Positions 16,420-22,785 of a stretch of DNA of 37,814 nucleotides are shown here, piece by piece. Position 1 is the stretch's first letter. Each line of letters opens with the position of its first letter. The translations under genes and the position numbers were made by a program. Under the pieces are notes generated by a model, which saw only the letters and a program-made list of their open reading frames with translations, had not been told where the DNA came from and ran no database searches. Source of the stretch: a virus; IMG/VR virus record IMGVR_UViG_3300038696_000312, positions 1-37,814 of that record; one strand, written 5' to 3'.

Positions 16420-17117
16420 TGTGATTTCTCCGATTCGACGACTTTTAGTTTTGCTTGGTCTGTAATTCTTTCGACTGATAGGCCCTCGGCTTTCAAAGCT
16501 CTGCCAAGGTTGAGGCGGAGCTCATCAATCGCCCATTGAGACTTCAACAGAAAAACACCCTCTCGCCATCCCACTATGTCGCCGATGAGGATTCTCCAAT
16601 CTCTATGATTCACGACATGCGATTGAAGCCCCTCAAGGGCTGTCATCGCTATGTCGGGGAGAGGAGTTTTTAGCCCTTGAGGGCTAAAACTCTCTAGTTC
16701 TGAATCTCTGCTTAAACGGTCGCTAGGCGGTCGCTTACTGTTTCCGCTGTTTTCATTGCCTTTTCCCGACTTTCCCGATTTTTTCTGCCCGCCTTTTTTT
16801 CCGTTTTCGGCATTTTTTCGAGCAAGAGTGTTCACTTTCTCAAGCTCGTCCTGGACGAAACTGTTCGTCAAATGACCCTCCTCGGTGTAGCGAAATTTGC
16901 CGAGGGAGATGAGCTCATCGCGAACCCGTTCGAACCGAACTTTCCCCATGTTGCAGCGAGCGCCGAGAATGCGAGAGTTCTCATTGAGGGGGCATTGTCT
17001 GTCATACATGAGGTCAAGGAGTGTGTAGGCAACGCCCCTTTGTTCTGCGCTCATGTTCGCATAAGAGGCGAGCGCCCTCGCGTGATAATGGCGATGCCAT
17101 TCATAGTTGCGGGCCAT
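16416..17117 (-). CDS. DUF1376 (YdaU-type) replication protein
   Basis: 233 residues. The N-terminus YEWHRHYHARALASYANMSA, then RGVAYTLLDLMYDRQCPL is the DUF1376 winged-helix-like start seen in phage replication initiators that replace lambda O. A Lys/Gly/Ser-rich linker (about 100-130) separates it from a C-terminal domain (about 160-233, WAIDELRLNLGRALKAEGLS). It probably marks the origin and recruits host replication proteins; no phage helicase or polymerase is encoded. Two base palindromes lie within the linker/C-domain coding region (16627-16689). Two bases follow the stop of the LexA-like gene. Confidence 0.82.
   Translation of the reverse strand: MARNYEWHRHYHARALASYANMSAEQRGVAYTLLDLMYDRQCPLNENSRILGARCNMGKVRFERVRDELISLGKFRYTEEGHLTNSFVQDELEKVNTLARKNAENGKKGGQKKSGKSGKGNENSGNSKRPPSDRLSRDSELESFSPQGLKTPLPDIAMTALEGLQSHVVNHRDWRILIGDIVGWREGVFLLKSQWAIDELRLNLGRALKAEGLSVERITDQAKLKVVESEKSQ
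16627..16689. other. Candidate replication origin: paired palindromes inside the DUF1376 gene
   Basis: A perfect 10+2+10 palindrome (TTTTAGCCCT at 16668-16677, AGGGCTAAAA at 16680-16689) is followed by AT-rich stretches. About 40 bases away (16627-16641) lies AGCCC-CTCAA-GGGCT, which is the inverted copy of the same core with one extra base. A direct repeat CGGTCGCT follows near 16718 and 16729. Repeats inside an initiator gene recall lambda, whose origin lies in O. Confidence 0.45.
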
Positions 17118-17119
17118 GA

Positions 17120-17548
17120 CTAAACCTCGAGCGGCTTGACATAGGCGTCGAACGCCATCGCCTCAAAACGCTCTCGCTCATCAAAAAGCAAATCGGCTTT
17201 CGATGGATTGCCGCTCTGTCGCAATGCCGCCGAGCGTCCTCGAAAATAACCTATAACTTGATTTATAACCGCTCGGGCCGTGTCCGCCTCGGGCGTTGTC
17301 TTTGCAGGCGAGCCGCTCAAGAACCGTTCGGCCTTTTCCGTTAGGAATGTGTTTCGCGTTCGGCCTTGCTCCCCGCTCGTCGGCTTTCTCAAATAGCCTT
17401 GAGCGCGTAGGCTGCTAATCATTCGGGCAATTCCCGACTTGCTCGCGAGCCCGAACTCGAGCCGAGCCATTTCGTAAGATGGCGGAACGCCCTCACTGTC
17501 GAGGGTCGCTTTGATAAATACTAAAAGTTTTCGTTCTTTAGGAGTCAT
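17120..17548 (-). CDS. LexA-like winged-helix DNA-binding protein without peptidase domain
   Basis: 142 residues; ATG preceded by CGGAGAACAAT. Residues 1-70 follow the LexA N-terminal domain: TPKERKLLVFIKATLDSEGV, PPSYEMAR, then SGIARMISSLRAQGYLRK. The C-terminal half has no LexA/S24 autocleavage motifs; it is helical and charged. It therefore should bind DNA but not respond to RecA by cleavage. Its position between RusA and the replication protein suggests a regulator of the replication or virion genes. Direct target unknown. Confidence 0.78.
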   Translation of the reverse strand: MTPKERKLLVFIKATLDSEGVPPSYEMARLEFGLASKSGIARMISSLRAQGYLRKPTSGEQGRTRNTFLTEKAERFLSGSPAKTTPEADTARAVINQVIGYFRGRSAALRQSGNPSKADLLFDERERFEAMAFDAYVKPLEV

Positions 17549-17626
17549 ATTGTTCTCCGATGAACCTATTGAGTGCCTTGTTTGTTCTTTTCTGTCAACG
17601 GGAACGAAACCCGAACCTGTCGGATT

Positions 17627-17722
17627 TTAATCAAACAATATGTCGGGCGACATAAGCGTTCTGATTAGGTTCTCGAGTTGTTCGTCTGTGGTTAAATCTG
17701 TGCTTTTCTTTTCATCGCTCAA
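17627..17722 (-). CDS. Small ORF (31 residues) coupled to RusA
   Basis: TTG start at 17722 overlaps the RusA stop as TTGA and has AGAGGAGAG at proper distance, one of the better ribosome sites in this block. The product is acidic: MSDEKKSTDLTTDEQLENLI followed by eleven residues ending in SPDILFD. Function unknown. It carries the palindrome at 17639-17654 in its last codons. It may be real or may mark a decayed gene. Confidence 0.5.
   Translation of the reverse strand: MSDEKKSTDLTTDEQLENLIRTLMSPDILFD
17639..17654. promoter_or_regulatory. Palindrome TATGTCG-GG-CGACATA upstream of the LexA-like gene
   Basis: A perfect 7+2+7 inverted repeat about 90 bases upstream of the LexA-like start. Half-site ATGTC resembles the outer arms of the operator at 15796-15816 but the core differs. 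It could be an autoregulatory site for the LexA-like protein. Confidence 0.45.
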
Positions 17723-18102
17723 AGCGTCTCTCCTCTCAAGGTAATGGTGATGGTTTCTCGGTCGTGTCCTTTGCGCCGGCGAATGCAAACGAAGTCACAC
17801 CATGAGTCATCCGGGGTAATTTTTGCTTTTGAGAGCACGTCGAGGGTCGGCTTGATAATGTTGTCGATGTCGCTTTTGTGGTTGAGCCCGCAAATGATGC
17901 TAACCTCATAATGCTTTCCGACTGACTGCAGGGGCGGGTTACTATTTCCCCGCCGCATCTTTGCGACCGTGATGTTCTGAAAAGCGACCCGCTGCCATTG
18001 TTTATAGTGAGTCGTTTTCGCCATGCCTTTTCCATCCCTGCGAGGATAGAACGAGTTGTTCAACGATGGCGGAACGGGAAGGCCGAGGAATTGGTCAATC
18101 AT
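17719..18102 (-). CDS. rusA: RusA-type Holliday junction resolvase
   Basis: 127 residues from ATG 18102 (a longer TTG-started frame begins at 18123). The family signature HKSDIDNIIKPTLDVLSKAK and ITPDDSWCDFVCIRR is clear, with D78, D80 and D99 matching the catalytic aspartates of E. coli RusA, and a lysine (K84) nearby. The start FLGLPVPPSLNNSF is also typical. It resolves Holliday or branched intermediates made during recombination-linked replication, in line with the Bet annealase on the other strand. The preceding methyltransferase remnant overlaps its start. Confidence 0.9.
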   Translation of the reverse strand: MIDQFLGLPVPPSLNNSFYPRRDGKGMAKTTHYKQWQRVAFQNITVAKMRRGNSNPPLQSVGKHYEVSIICGLNHKSDIDNIIKPTLDVLSKAKITPDDSWCDFVCIRRRKGHDRETITITLRGETL

Positions 18103-18175
18103 GCGAACAAGTCCGGGGCGCAACGCGCCATTTGCCGCCGTGATACCTCAAGGCCGATCGCAATATCTTTTTCAT
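18095..18175 (-). pseudogene. N-terminal remnant of a D12-class adenine DNA methyltransferase
   Basis: A 26-codon frame from ATG 18175 to TGA 18095. Residues 8-20 read ALRYHGGKWRVAP, essentially the start motif of Dam/D12-class DNA N6-adenine methyltransferases (S-adenosylmethionine-binding loop). Similarity then stops, and the frame ends inside the RusA start. The most likely history is a deletion that removed the rest of the methyltransferase gene and joined its beginning to rusA. It starts three bases after the stop of the upstream frame, as in an operon. Confidence 0.72.
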
Positions 18176-18178
18176 CGT

Positions 18179-18313
18179 TTAACCTATCATTTTGCGGAGA
18201 CCAAAGCCGGGAACAAAAACGCTTTCGCCCTCAATCTCCCAATGTCCGGGAATGCAACGCGAACAATACGCATCGTCGCGAATGCAATCCCGAGCCTCGG
18301 CTCCGCATCCTAC
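18179..18313 (-). other. -1 frame extension of the repressor: four-cysteine domain
   Basis: In the -1 frame relative to the repressor, 44 codons run from the slip point (18313) to TAA 18179-18181. The peptide has cysteines spaced C-x6-C-x6-C-x2-C (GCGAEARDC, AYCSRC) then PGHWEIEGESVFVPGFG, likely a zinc-binding mini-domain. There is no ATG, GTG or TTG start in this frame. It can be joined to the repressor by -1 slippage at A AAA AAG (18313-18319), immediately before the TAG. Phage-like codons in this frame begin further upstream (APEQINKGDIIKK), so a one-base loss in the C5 run at 18347-18351 is an alternative. Confidence 0.65.
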
Positions 18314-18549
18314 TTTTTTGATGATGTCGCCTTTGTTGATTTGCTCGGGGGCCTGTAAAGGTCGGGCCGCAATAGATGAGCGGCGATTCCCGTGATGTCC
18401 GAAACCTCAAGACATCGGGACGCGGCAACGCGAACCTTTTCCCATTTAGAGAACCCGCTGTCGTTAATACCAAACTTCTCGCCCGCTTCTCGCATATTGA
18501 GACCGCTTGTTTCCCGCCACTCGGCGAGATGGTTTTTCTTATTTGCCAT
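18310..18549 (-). CDS. Cro/CI-like HTH repressor
   Basis: 79 residues from ATG 18549 (the frame is open to 18816 but the extra part runs through the divergent promoter). HTH: HLAEWRETSGLNMREAGEKF, then GINDSGFSKWEK. The end CLEVSDITGIAAHLLRPDLY is the ending typical of small Cro/YdaS-type regulators. It lies opposite the early operon with an operator-like palindrome between them, so it probably represses the early genes and itself. The last codons are TCA AAA AAG TAG, and the -1 frame continues into a Cys-rich domain. No lysogeny integrase is present. Confidence 0.83.
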   Translation of the reverse strand: MANKKNHLAEWRETSGLNMREAGEKFGINDSGFSKWEKVRVAASRCLEVSDITGIAAHLLRPDLYRPPSKSTKATSSKK

Positions 18550-18584
18550 GCTGCGACCTATTGCAACGCCGCCCCTATTGTCAA

Positions 18585-18599
18585 TCCGTCCAAGACGGA
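18585..18599. promoter_or_regulatory. Operator-like palindrome in the repressor/early divergent region
   Basis: TCCGTCCAAGACGGA, matching 15799-15813 at 13 of 15 positions. On the minus strand a TTGACA hexamer (18579-18584) lies beside it, on the plus strand TTGTCA (18578-18583) and a further TTGACA (18609-18614). A looser copy of the half-sites, CCGTC and GACGG with seven bases between, follows at 18624-18640. No good -10 could be assigned, so the promoters are tentative. Confidence 0.7.
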
Positions 18600-18662
18600 A
18601 AGAATACATTGACACGAAACGGCCCGTCTGCGATGGACGGTTTCGCAACATCGGAGAACACA

Positions 18663-19121
18663 ATGCAAAAACCATTTTTGAGCGACTGGCATGTCGAGGG
18701 CTGGCACTATGCCAACGAGAACGACGACTACGGAGGCCGAAAGATAAAAACCTCTCACTATGCTGTGAAAGACACAGCCTTGGGACAAGAGAAAAAGGAC
18801 ATCGACCATTCCCCATATGAGCACATTTCTAAAGAGGCCTTTCAAGCTCATGTCGTTCTCGATTTTCCAAACCGCAAAGATAGCGCGACCGTTCTCCGCC
18901 CTTGGGACAATGAGAGCATAATTGACGAGATGAACCTCCCTCTCGATCGCGTAAACTGCCCTCACTTGCGTCGCCACATTGATGAGCTCGACGCGAGCAT
19001 GTTCTCGGGCGATGCCATCTATCAGGCCGAGGCGCGCGGGGCCGTTCGAGCATATGCGCGCCGATGGCTCCGCCGCCTCCTCATCGTCGATTTGATGGAA
19101 AAAGACGCAAACGATACTTAA
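18663..19121 (+). CDS. First early-operon protein, unknown
   Basis: 152 residues; ATG 18663 has CGGAGAACACA upstream. The frame is open to 18507 but that part crosses the operator. Aromatic-rich and charged: FLSDWHVEGWHYANENDDYG, then HAHVVLDF-like and a basic end (YARRWLRRLLIVDLMEKDAN). No family recognised. As the first gene after the divergent control region it is the most likely immediate-early product and a candidate for host takeover or repressor antagonism, by position only. Confidence 0.72.
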   Translation: MQKPFLSDWHVEGWHYANENDDYGGRKIKTSHYAVKDTALGQEKKDIDHSPYEHISKEAFQAHVVLDFPNRKDSATVLRPWDNESIIDEMNLPLDRVNCPHLRRHIDELDASMFSGDAIYQAEARGAVRAYARRWLRRLLIVDLMEKDANDT

Positions 19122-19140
19122 CCACGCCTTAACCTTAACG
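19117..19140. promoter_or_regulatory. CTTAAC triplet with a CtrA-like full box
   Basis: TTAACCACGCCTTAA (19118-19132) is an exact TTAA-N7-TTAA, the full CtrA recognition pattern of alphaproteobacteria. CTTAAC occurs three times (19117-19122, 19128-19133, 19134-19139). It overlaps the stop of the first early gene and lies about 45 bases before the next start. It shares CTTAACG units with 15842-15868. Confidence 0.55.
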
Positions 19141-19179
19141 CTACATTTTGATTTAACACAACTTGCAAAAGGCTACATT

Positions 19180-19413
19180 ATGAGCGATAAGACAAAAGCG
19201 ACCCGATTCATTTCTGACGATTTGACGGGTTTTGAAATAACCCTCGGCCATAGGTACGCCGTGAGAGGAGAGGAGGCATTGCGGGGCCTCTCCCATGAAC
19301 TAAGCGGCGCTAGTGATAGCGCCAAGTTCGCCGCCCGCAGCGACATGAAAGCACTCACCCGCATTATGCGCAAAGCTAATGCAGTTACACAATCGGAGAC
19401 ACCCAATGAGTAA
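19180..19413 (+). CDS. Small early protein, unknown
   Basis: 77 residues with AAAAGG upstream of the ATG. It begins MSDKTKATRFISDDLTGFEI and is helical toward the end. It overlaps the next gene by eight bases. It directly follows the CtrA-like box. No family recognised. Confidence 0.68.
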   Translation: MSDKTKATRFISDDLTGFEITLGHRYAVRGEEALRGLSHELSGASDSAKFAARSDMKALTRIMRKANAVTQSETPNE

Positions 19414-20047
19414 ACCAGAAATTGAAGCAAAGAACGCCGCCTATAAGCTCGACCGAGAAACGCGCGCCGTTCAAGCCCTTCGCCATCAATTCGCCGAGGA
19501 GCTCGCCGACGACGAGGACATGAACTTTGACCTCATCGAGGGAGAGACCTCGTTCCTCGAGACGCTCGACCTTGTATATGAGGCGATGCAACAGGACGCC
19601 GAGCGCATCGAGGGCATTAAGAAACGCTCCGCCGAGCTCACTATTCGCGAAAAGCGTTTCACCGCTCGCCAGAACCGACTCAAAGGCATCATTGAGCAAG
19701 CGATGATGGTCGCCGACACAAAGAAACTCGAGCGGCCCGAGGGAACTTTCTCAATTGCGCGTCGTCAACCGAGCGTTGAGATTGTTGACGAGAGCTCAAT
19801 TCCTGCAGCTTTCTTTATTACTGTAGACCCGAAACCGAGTCTCGCCGCCATCAAAAAGGCCGATGAGCTCAAAGCGCTTATCGCTGCGATGAAGGCCGTT
19901 CGCGATAGTGAGGACGGGAAAAAGGGAGCTCTCCCAATCGAGGAGGCGCTCAAGGCTCAATCCGAGGCCGAGGAAGCGTTGAACGCCGCCATTCCGGGAC
20001 TCGAGGTTTTGCCGAAATCCGATTCTCTCACCATCCGAAAGGCCTAA
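19406..20047 (+). CDS. Sipho Gp157-like protein
   Basis: 213 residues from ATG 19406, with CGGAGA upstream; an earlier frame start at 19379 is less likely. The order FDLIEGETSFLETLDLVYEA, a long coiled helix (ERIEGIKKRSAELTIREKRF), then TFSIARRQPSVEIVDESSIP follows the siphovirus Gp157 family. The family is tied to phage recombination genes, and one member has been linked to resistance against infection in Streptococcus phages. The exact activity is not known. It is followed three bases later by the Bet annealase, so the two probably act together. Confidence 0.83.
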   Translation: MSKPEIEAKNAAYKLDRETRAVQALRHQFAEELADDEDMNFDLIEGETSFLETLDLVYEAMQQDAERIEGIKKRSAELTIREKRFTARQNRLKGIIEQAMMVADTKKLERPEGTFSIARRQPSVEIVDESSIPAAFFITVDPKPSLAAIKKADELKALIAAMKAVRDSEDGKKGALPIEEALKAQSEAEEALNAAIPGLEVLPKSDSLTIRKA

Positions 20048-20050
20048 GCC

Positions 20051-21103
20051 GTGAATGTTATTTCTGCCCCTTCGCTTTCGTTTAATGCCAATCAATTGAG
20101 CATCATTCGAAACACGGTCGCAAAAGATACGACGACCGATGAGTTCAATCTATTCATTGAGCAATGCCGCATGTATGGCCTAAATCCGATGAAGCGGGAA
20201 ATCTCGGCTCAAGTTTATAGCCCTGAAAAACCGAAATATAGGAAAATGGTCGTCGTCGTCGAAATCGGCGGTCAACGTGTTCTCGCCGCTCGTTCTGGCG
20301 ACTATCGCCCCGACGATGAGGAGCCCCGCTTCACGTATAACGAGGCTCTAAAGCATCCCGAAACGAACCCGCTCGGCATCGAGAAATGTGTCGTTCGATG
20401 CTACAAGCGAGACCCTCAAGGCCAATGGTTCCCTGTTGTCGGCGTCGCCTACTGGGATGAGTTCGCGCCCGTTGAAAAAGAATGGTCATGGCATCCCGAA
20501 AAACGCGGGGAGAAAGTGTTCTCGGGCAAATCAACGCTCGGTGGCATGTATGGCAAAATGCCCCGTCACATGCTCTCTATTCGCGCCGAGAACATCGCTC
20601 TCAAAAAAGGCTGGCCCGAAACAATGAACGGCATCTATGCCGACGGGGACAGTTATGACGCCGAGTTCAACGTCTTAACCTCCGACCCTAACGCCAGCGC
20701 GAGCGATCTAGTTGAGGAGGCCGAGACCGAGGTTCGGAATGCCCGCATCGGGCGCGCTAAAGATGAGTTTCCGCTCGTCTTTCAAATGGGCGGCGCGGTC
20801 GAGATGATAACCGCCGACAAGGTTTTCGCCCGCGCTGAGGAGTATTTGCAACTCTGCGAGACATCAATGGAGATTATGGATTTCTATTCTCGCAACTCCG
20901 AGCCGCTCAAGCGTTTCTGGGCCGATCATAAAAACGACGCGCTCGAGCTCAAGCGCATCAAAGAACACCGTCTCAAAGCATTGGTCGACGAAGCCGAAAA
21001 GGCCCACGCTGCAGCTCAAGCCGAGGCCGAGGCTGCAGGGTTTCAAGATGCCGAACACGCGAAAGCCGAAACCCAAATCGACGGAGGCCTCTTTCCCACC
21101 TAG
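20051..21103 (+). CDS. bet: Bet/RecT-type single-strand annealing recombinase
   Basis: 350 residues from GTG 20051 with AAAGG upstream. The phage recombination protein Bet signature is clear: TTTDEFNLFIEQCRMYGLNP, then KMVVVVEIGGQRVLAARSGD and an IRAENIALKKGWPE element. The C-terminal 70 residues are Ala/Glu-rich and helical. It anneals complementary ssDNA during recombination-dependent replication. No partner exonuclease (YqaJ/lambda Exo type) or SSB was found in the window, which is unusual; host enzymes may serve. RusA on the opposite strand would resolve the products. Confidence 0.92.
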   Translation: MNVISAPSLSFNANQLSIIRNTVAKDTTTDEFNLFIEQCRMYGLNPMKREISAQVYSPEKPKYRKMVVVVEIGGQRVLAARSGDYRPDDEEPRFTYNEALKHPETNPLGIEKCVVRCYKRDPQGQWFPVVGVAYWDEFAPVEKEWSWHPEKRGEKVFSGKSTLGGMYGKMPRHMLSIRAENIALKKGWPETMNGIYADGDSYDAEFNVLTSDPNASASDLVEEAETEVRNARIGRAKDEFPLVFQMGGAVEMITADKVFARAEEYLQLCETSMEIMDFYSRNSEPLKRFWADHKNDALELKRIKEHRLKALVDEAEKAHAAAQAEAEAAGFQDAEHAKAETQIDGGLFPT

Positions 21104-21122
21104 TCCCATGCCATCCCATGCC

Positions 21123-21174
21123 GAGCGTGTTGATATTTCTCCCCTCATTTGAGGGCTCAAAAATTAACACGCTC
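21123..21174 (+). promoter_or_regulatory. Nested inverted repeats in the leader of the GapR-like gene
   Basis: GAGCGTGTT (21123-21131) pairs with AACACGCTC (21166-21174), and inside it CCCTCA-TT-TGAGGG (21142-21155) forms a second perfect hairpin. The whole fold ends 22 bases before the GapR-like ATG. There is no T-run, so it is not a standard terminator. It may be a leader structure or a protein-binding cruciform. Confidence 0.6.
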
Positions 21175-21196
21175 AAAACCAACGAAAGAAAGAACC

Positions 21197-21454
21197 ATGA
21201 CAGAACCAACTACATTCCTGCCCGAGGCGGTTCGAAAAAAGCTCCGCCTCACGGTCGCTCGCATTGAGCGCCTGGAGGAGGAGAAAAAGGAAGTCGCCGA
21301 GCAAATAAAGGAAGTTTACGGCGAGGCGAAATCCCTCGGCTATGACACCACGGCGCTGCGAAACGTCGTCAAAATGCGAAAGCAAGACCGCCGCGAACGT
21401 GAGGAGCAAGAGGCTATTCCCGATGTTTACCTCATGGCTTTAAGAGAAATCTAA
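21197..21454 (+). CDS. GapR homologue (DUF2312), nucleoid-associated protein
   Basis: 85 residues from ATG 21197 (GAAAGAAAG upstream). It matches DUF2312/GapR from end to end: [20 protein letters not shown], then [20 protein letters not shown], then a [17 protein letters not shown] end. GapR in Caulobacter forms a tetrameric clamp on overtwisted DNA ahead of forks and transcription and helps topoisomerases. Usual length is about 90 residues, so this copy is full length. In a phage it could relieve or exploit supercoiling during fast replication, or interfere with host GapR by mixed tetramers. Confidence 0.9.
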   Translation: MTEPTTFLPEAVRKKLRLTVARIERLEEEKKEVAEQIKEVYGEAKSLGYDTTALRNVVKMRKQDRREREEQEAIPDVYLMALREI

Positions 21455-21846
21455 TGTCTGAACATACTGATGCGCTTGAGCTCTGCATCTCCGCCCTCTC
21501 TACGCTTGGCGGTTCATCGAACCCCATCACGAAAACCGCCTTCGAGGCCGCTCGCTCTGCGATGTTAGCGCCGGCTCCTCAAGGAACGGGGCCACATGAG
21601 AAAGAGCTCGCCTTGTTTATGCAGGGCATGAGAACCAAGCTCGCCGAGAACGACCACAAGCCGGGATGGAAGGACGCCACGTTCCGCGTTCTTTTTAATC
21701 GGTTGAAAAAGGAGCTTGTTGAGTTGCGCACCGAGATTCAATCCTTCGATGGAGCCTGCCGCGACGTGGAAAAGATACGCCGTGAGGCTGTAGATGTCGG
21801 CAACTTTGCAATGATGATTTATGACAACGCTACGAGGGCTTTATAA
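21454..21846 (+). CDS. MazG-like nucleotide pyrophosphohydrolase family protein
   Basis: 130 residues, start coupled as TAATG. The C-terminal part WKDATFRVLFNRLKKELVEL followed by EAVDVGNFAMMIYDN has the EL..EL and EAvDV motifs of the all-alpha MazG superfamily, in which four acidic residues bind magnesium. Phage members usually hydrolyse (d)NTPs or lower alarmone levels. The N-terminal 50 residues are an added helical region. Enzymatic activity is inferred from the family. Confidence 0.72.
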   Translation: MSEHTDALELCISALSTLGGSSNPITKTAFEAARSAMLAPAPQGTGPHEKELALFMQGMRTKLAENDHKPGWKDATFRVLFNRLKKELVELRTEIQSFDGACRDVEKIRREAVDVGNFAMMIYDNATRAL

Positions 21847-22268
21847 TGGGAAAGCATATTCGCATTCAAACACCCGGCCCAATTCAAAACGGGCGAGATA
21901 CAAAGATTTTTCTCGTCGATGAGGACGGAACCGAAACCGACATCACGGGGGCGCTCAAAGTTCTCTCTGTTGACTTAGGCGTCATCTCGCCGAGCGAGGT
22001 TCCCCGCGCATCAATCCGCTGCCATATCGCTGCAGACCTTAGCGTTCTCCCCGAGAACGTGACCATCGACCAAGGTTACAAAGCCGCCCTTGAGCGGCTG
22101 GCCGATGGCGCCGCGATGGTTCACACGGGGCGTTTCGATGCCTCATCTCCGCTATGGCAAGAACTGCAGGGCGTCAAAAAGTTCGCTCAAATCGCGCTTT
22201 CGGGCTCAAGTGTTGAGATCTGCGAGCGGCAAGCTCGCGAATGGGCGCTCGCCACGAGGCGGAGATAA
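21846..22268 (+). CDS. Early-operon protein, unknown
   Basis: 140 residues. The first 70 are beta-rich (RIQTPGPIQNGRDTKIFLVD, then ITGALKVLSVDLGV) and end in a RASIRCHI strand; the rest is helical. ATG overlaps the preceding stop and its own stop overlaps the next ATG. Similar short beta-rich proteins are found in early operons of alphaproteobacterial phages, but I know of no function. Confidence 0.72.
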   Translation: MGKHIRIQTPGPIQNGRDTKIFLVDEDGTETDITGALKVLSVDLGVISPSEVPRASIRCHIAADLSVLPENVTIDQGYKAALERLADGAAMVHTGRFDASSPLWQELQGVKKFAQIALSGSSVEICERQAREWALATRRR

Positions 22269-22648
22269 TGGTCGCCTATAACTTTATAAAGCAATTCGCG
22301 GCGATGGTTGAGGATGGCCGAAAGAAACAAACCATTCGGGCCGAGCGAAAGTCTAGACACGCCAGAAAGGGCGAGCCGCTTCAACTTTACACGGGAATGA
22401 GGCATTCATCATGCCGAAAACTTATAGACCCCGACCCGATATGCGCGGCCTCGGTTTCTATCGAGATTTCAAGTGAACAAATGACGGTTTGCGCCGCCGA
22501 CGATGGTCACGTCGCGATTTTGAAAGAGAAGTTCGTTCTTGATGCGTTCGCCAAGTGTGACGGGTTCAAGGATTGGGAGGCTCTCGTCGCCTGGTTCAAG
22601 GAAACTCACGCGCTCCCATTCAAAGGGAGGCTCATTCGGTGGGAATAG
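22268..22648 (+). CDS. ASCH/PUA-like domain protein
   Basis: 126 residues from ATG 22268. The pattern FAAMVEDGRKKQTIRAERKS, KGEPLQLYTGMRHSSCRKL, then FAKCDGFKDWEALVAWFKE and LPFKGRLIRW follows phage ASCH-domain proteins, whose fold resembles PUA RNA-binding domains; some relatives have ribonuclease or nucleoside-deaminating activity. Which substrate applies here cannot be told. It sits in the middle of the early operon and overlaps both neighbours by a few bases. Confidence 0.75.
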   Translation: MVAYNFIKQFAAMVEDGRKKQTIRAERKSRHARKGEPLQLYTGMRHSSCRKLIDPDPICAASVSIEISSEQMTVCAADDGHVAILKEKFVLDAFAKCDGFKDWEALVAWFKETHALPFKGRLIRWE

Positions 22649-22785
22649 GAAAGTTCTTTGCGATAGTTGTCGGCGCTTCGTTCACCTTTGCCGCCTTTGC
22701 TCTGTCCGACGAGTCAAAAGACTACATCGTTTACCTCGCTTGGATTGGTGGCGGTTTAATCTCTAAAAGAGAGGATTTCGACTAA
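22639..22785 (+). CDS. Small membrane protein, unknown (48 residues)
   Basis: GTG 22639 with GGGAGG at good distance, overlapping the ASCH gene end by ten bases. Two hydrophobic segments: GIGKFFAIVVGASFTFAAFA and YIVYLAWIGGGLI, with a short charged loop between, and a charged end (SKREDFD). Early phage membrane peptides of this size often disturb host envelope functions or block superinfection, but this one is unassigned. Confidence 0.62.
   Translation: MGIGKFFAIVVGASFTFAAFALSDESKDYIVYLAWIGGGLISKREDFD

Noticed and set aside
18507-18662. N-terminal extension of the first early gene
   Set aside because: It would run through the operator and promoter region and overlap the divergent repressor; the ATG at 18663 has a good ribosome site.
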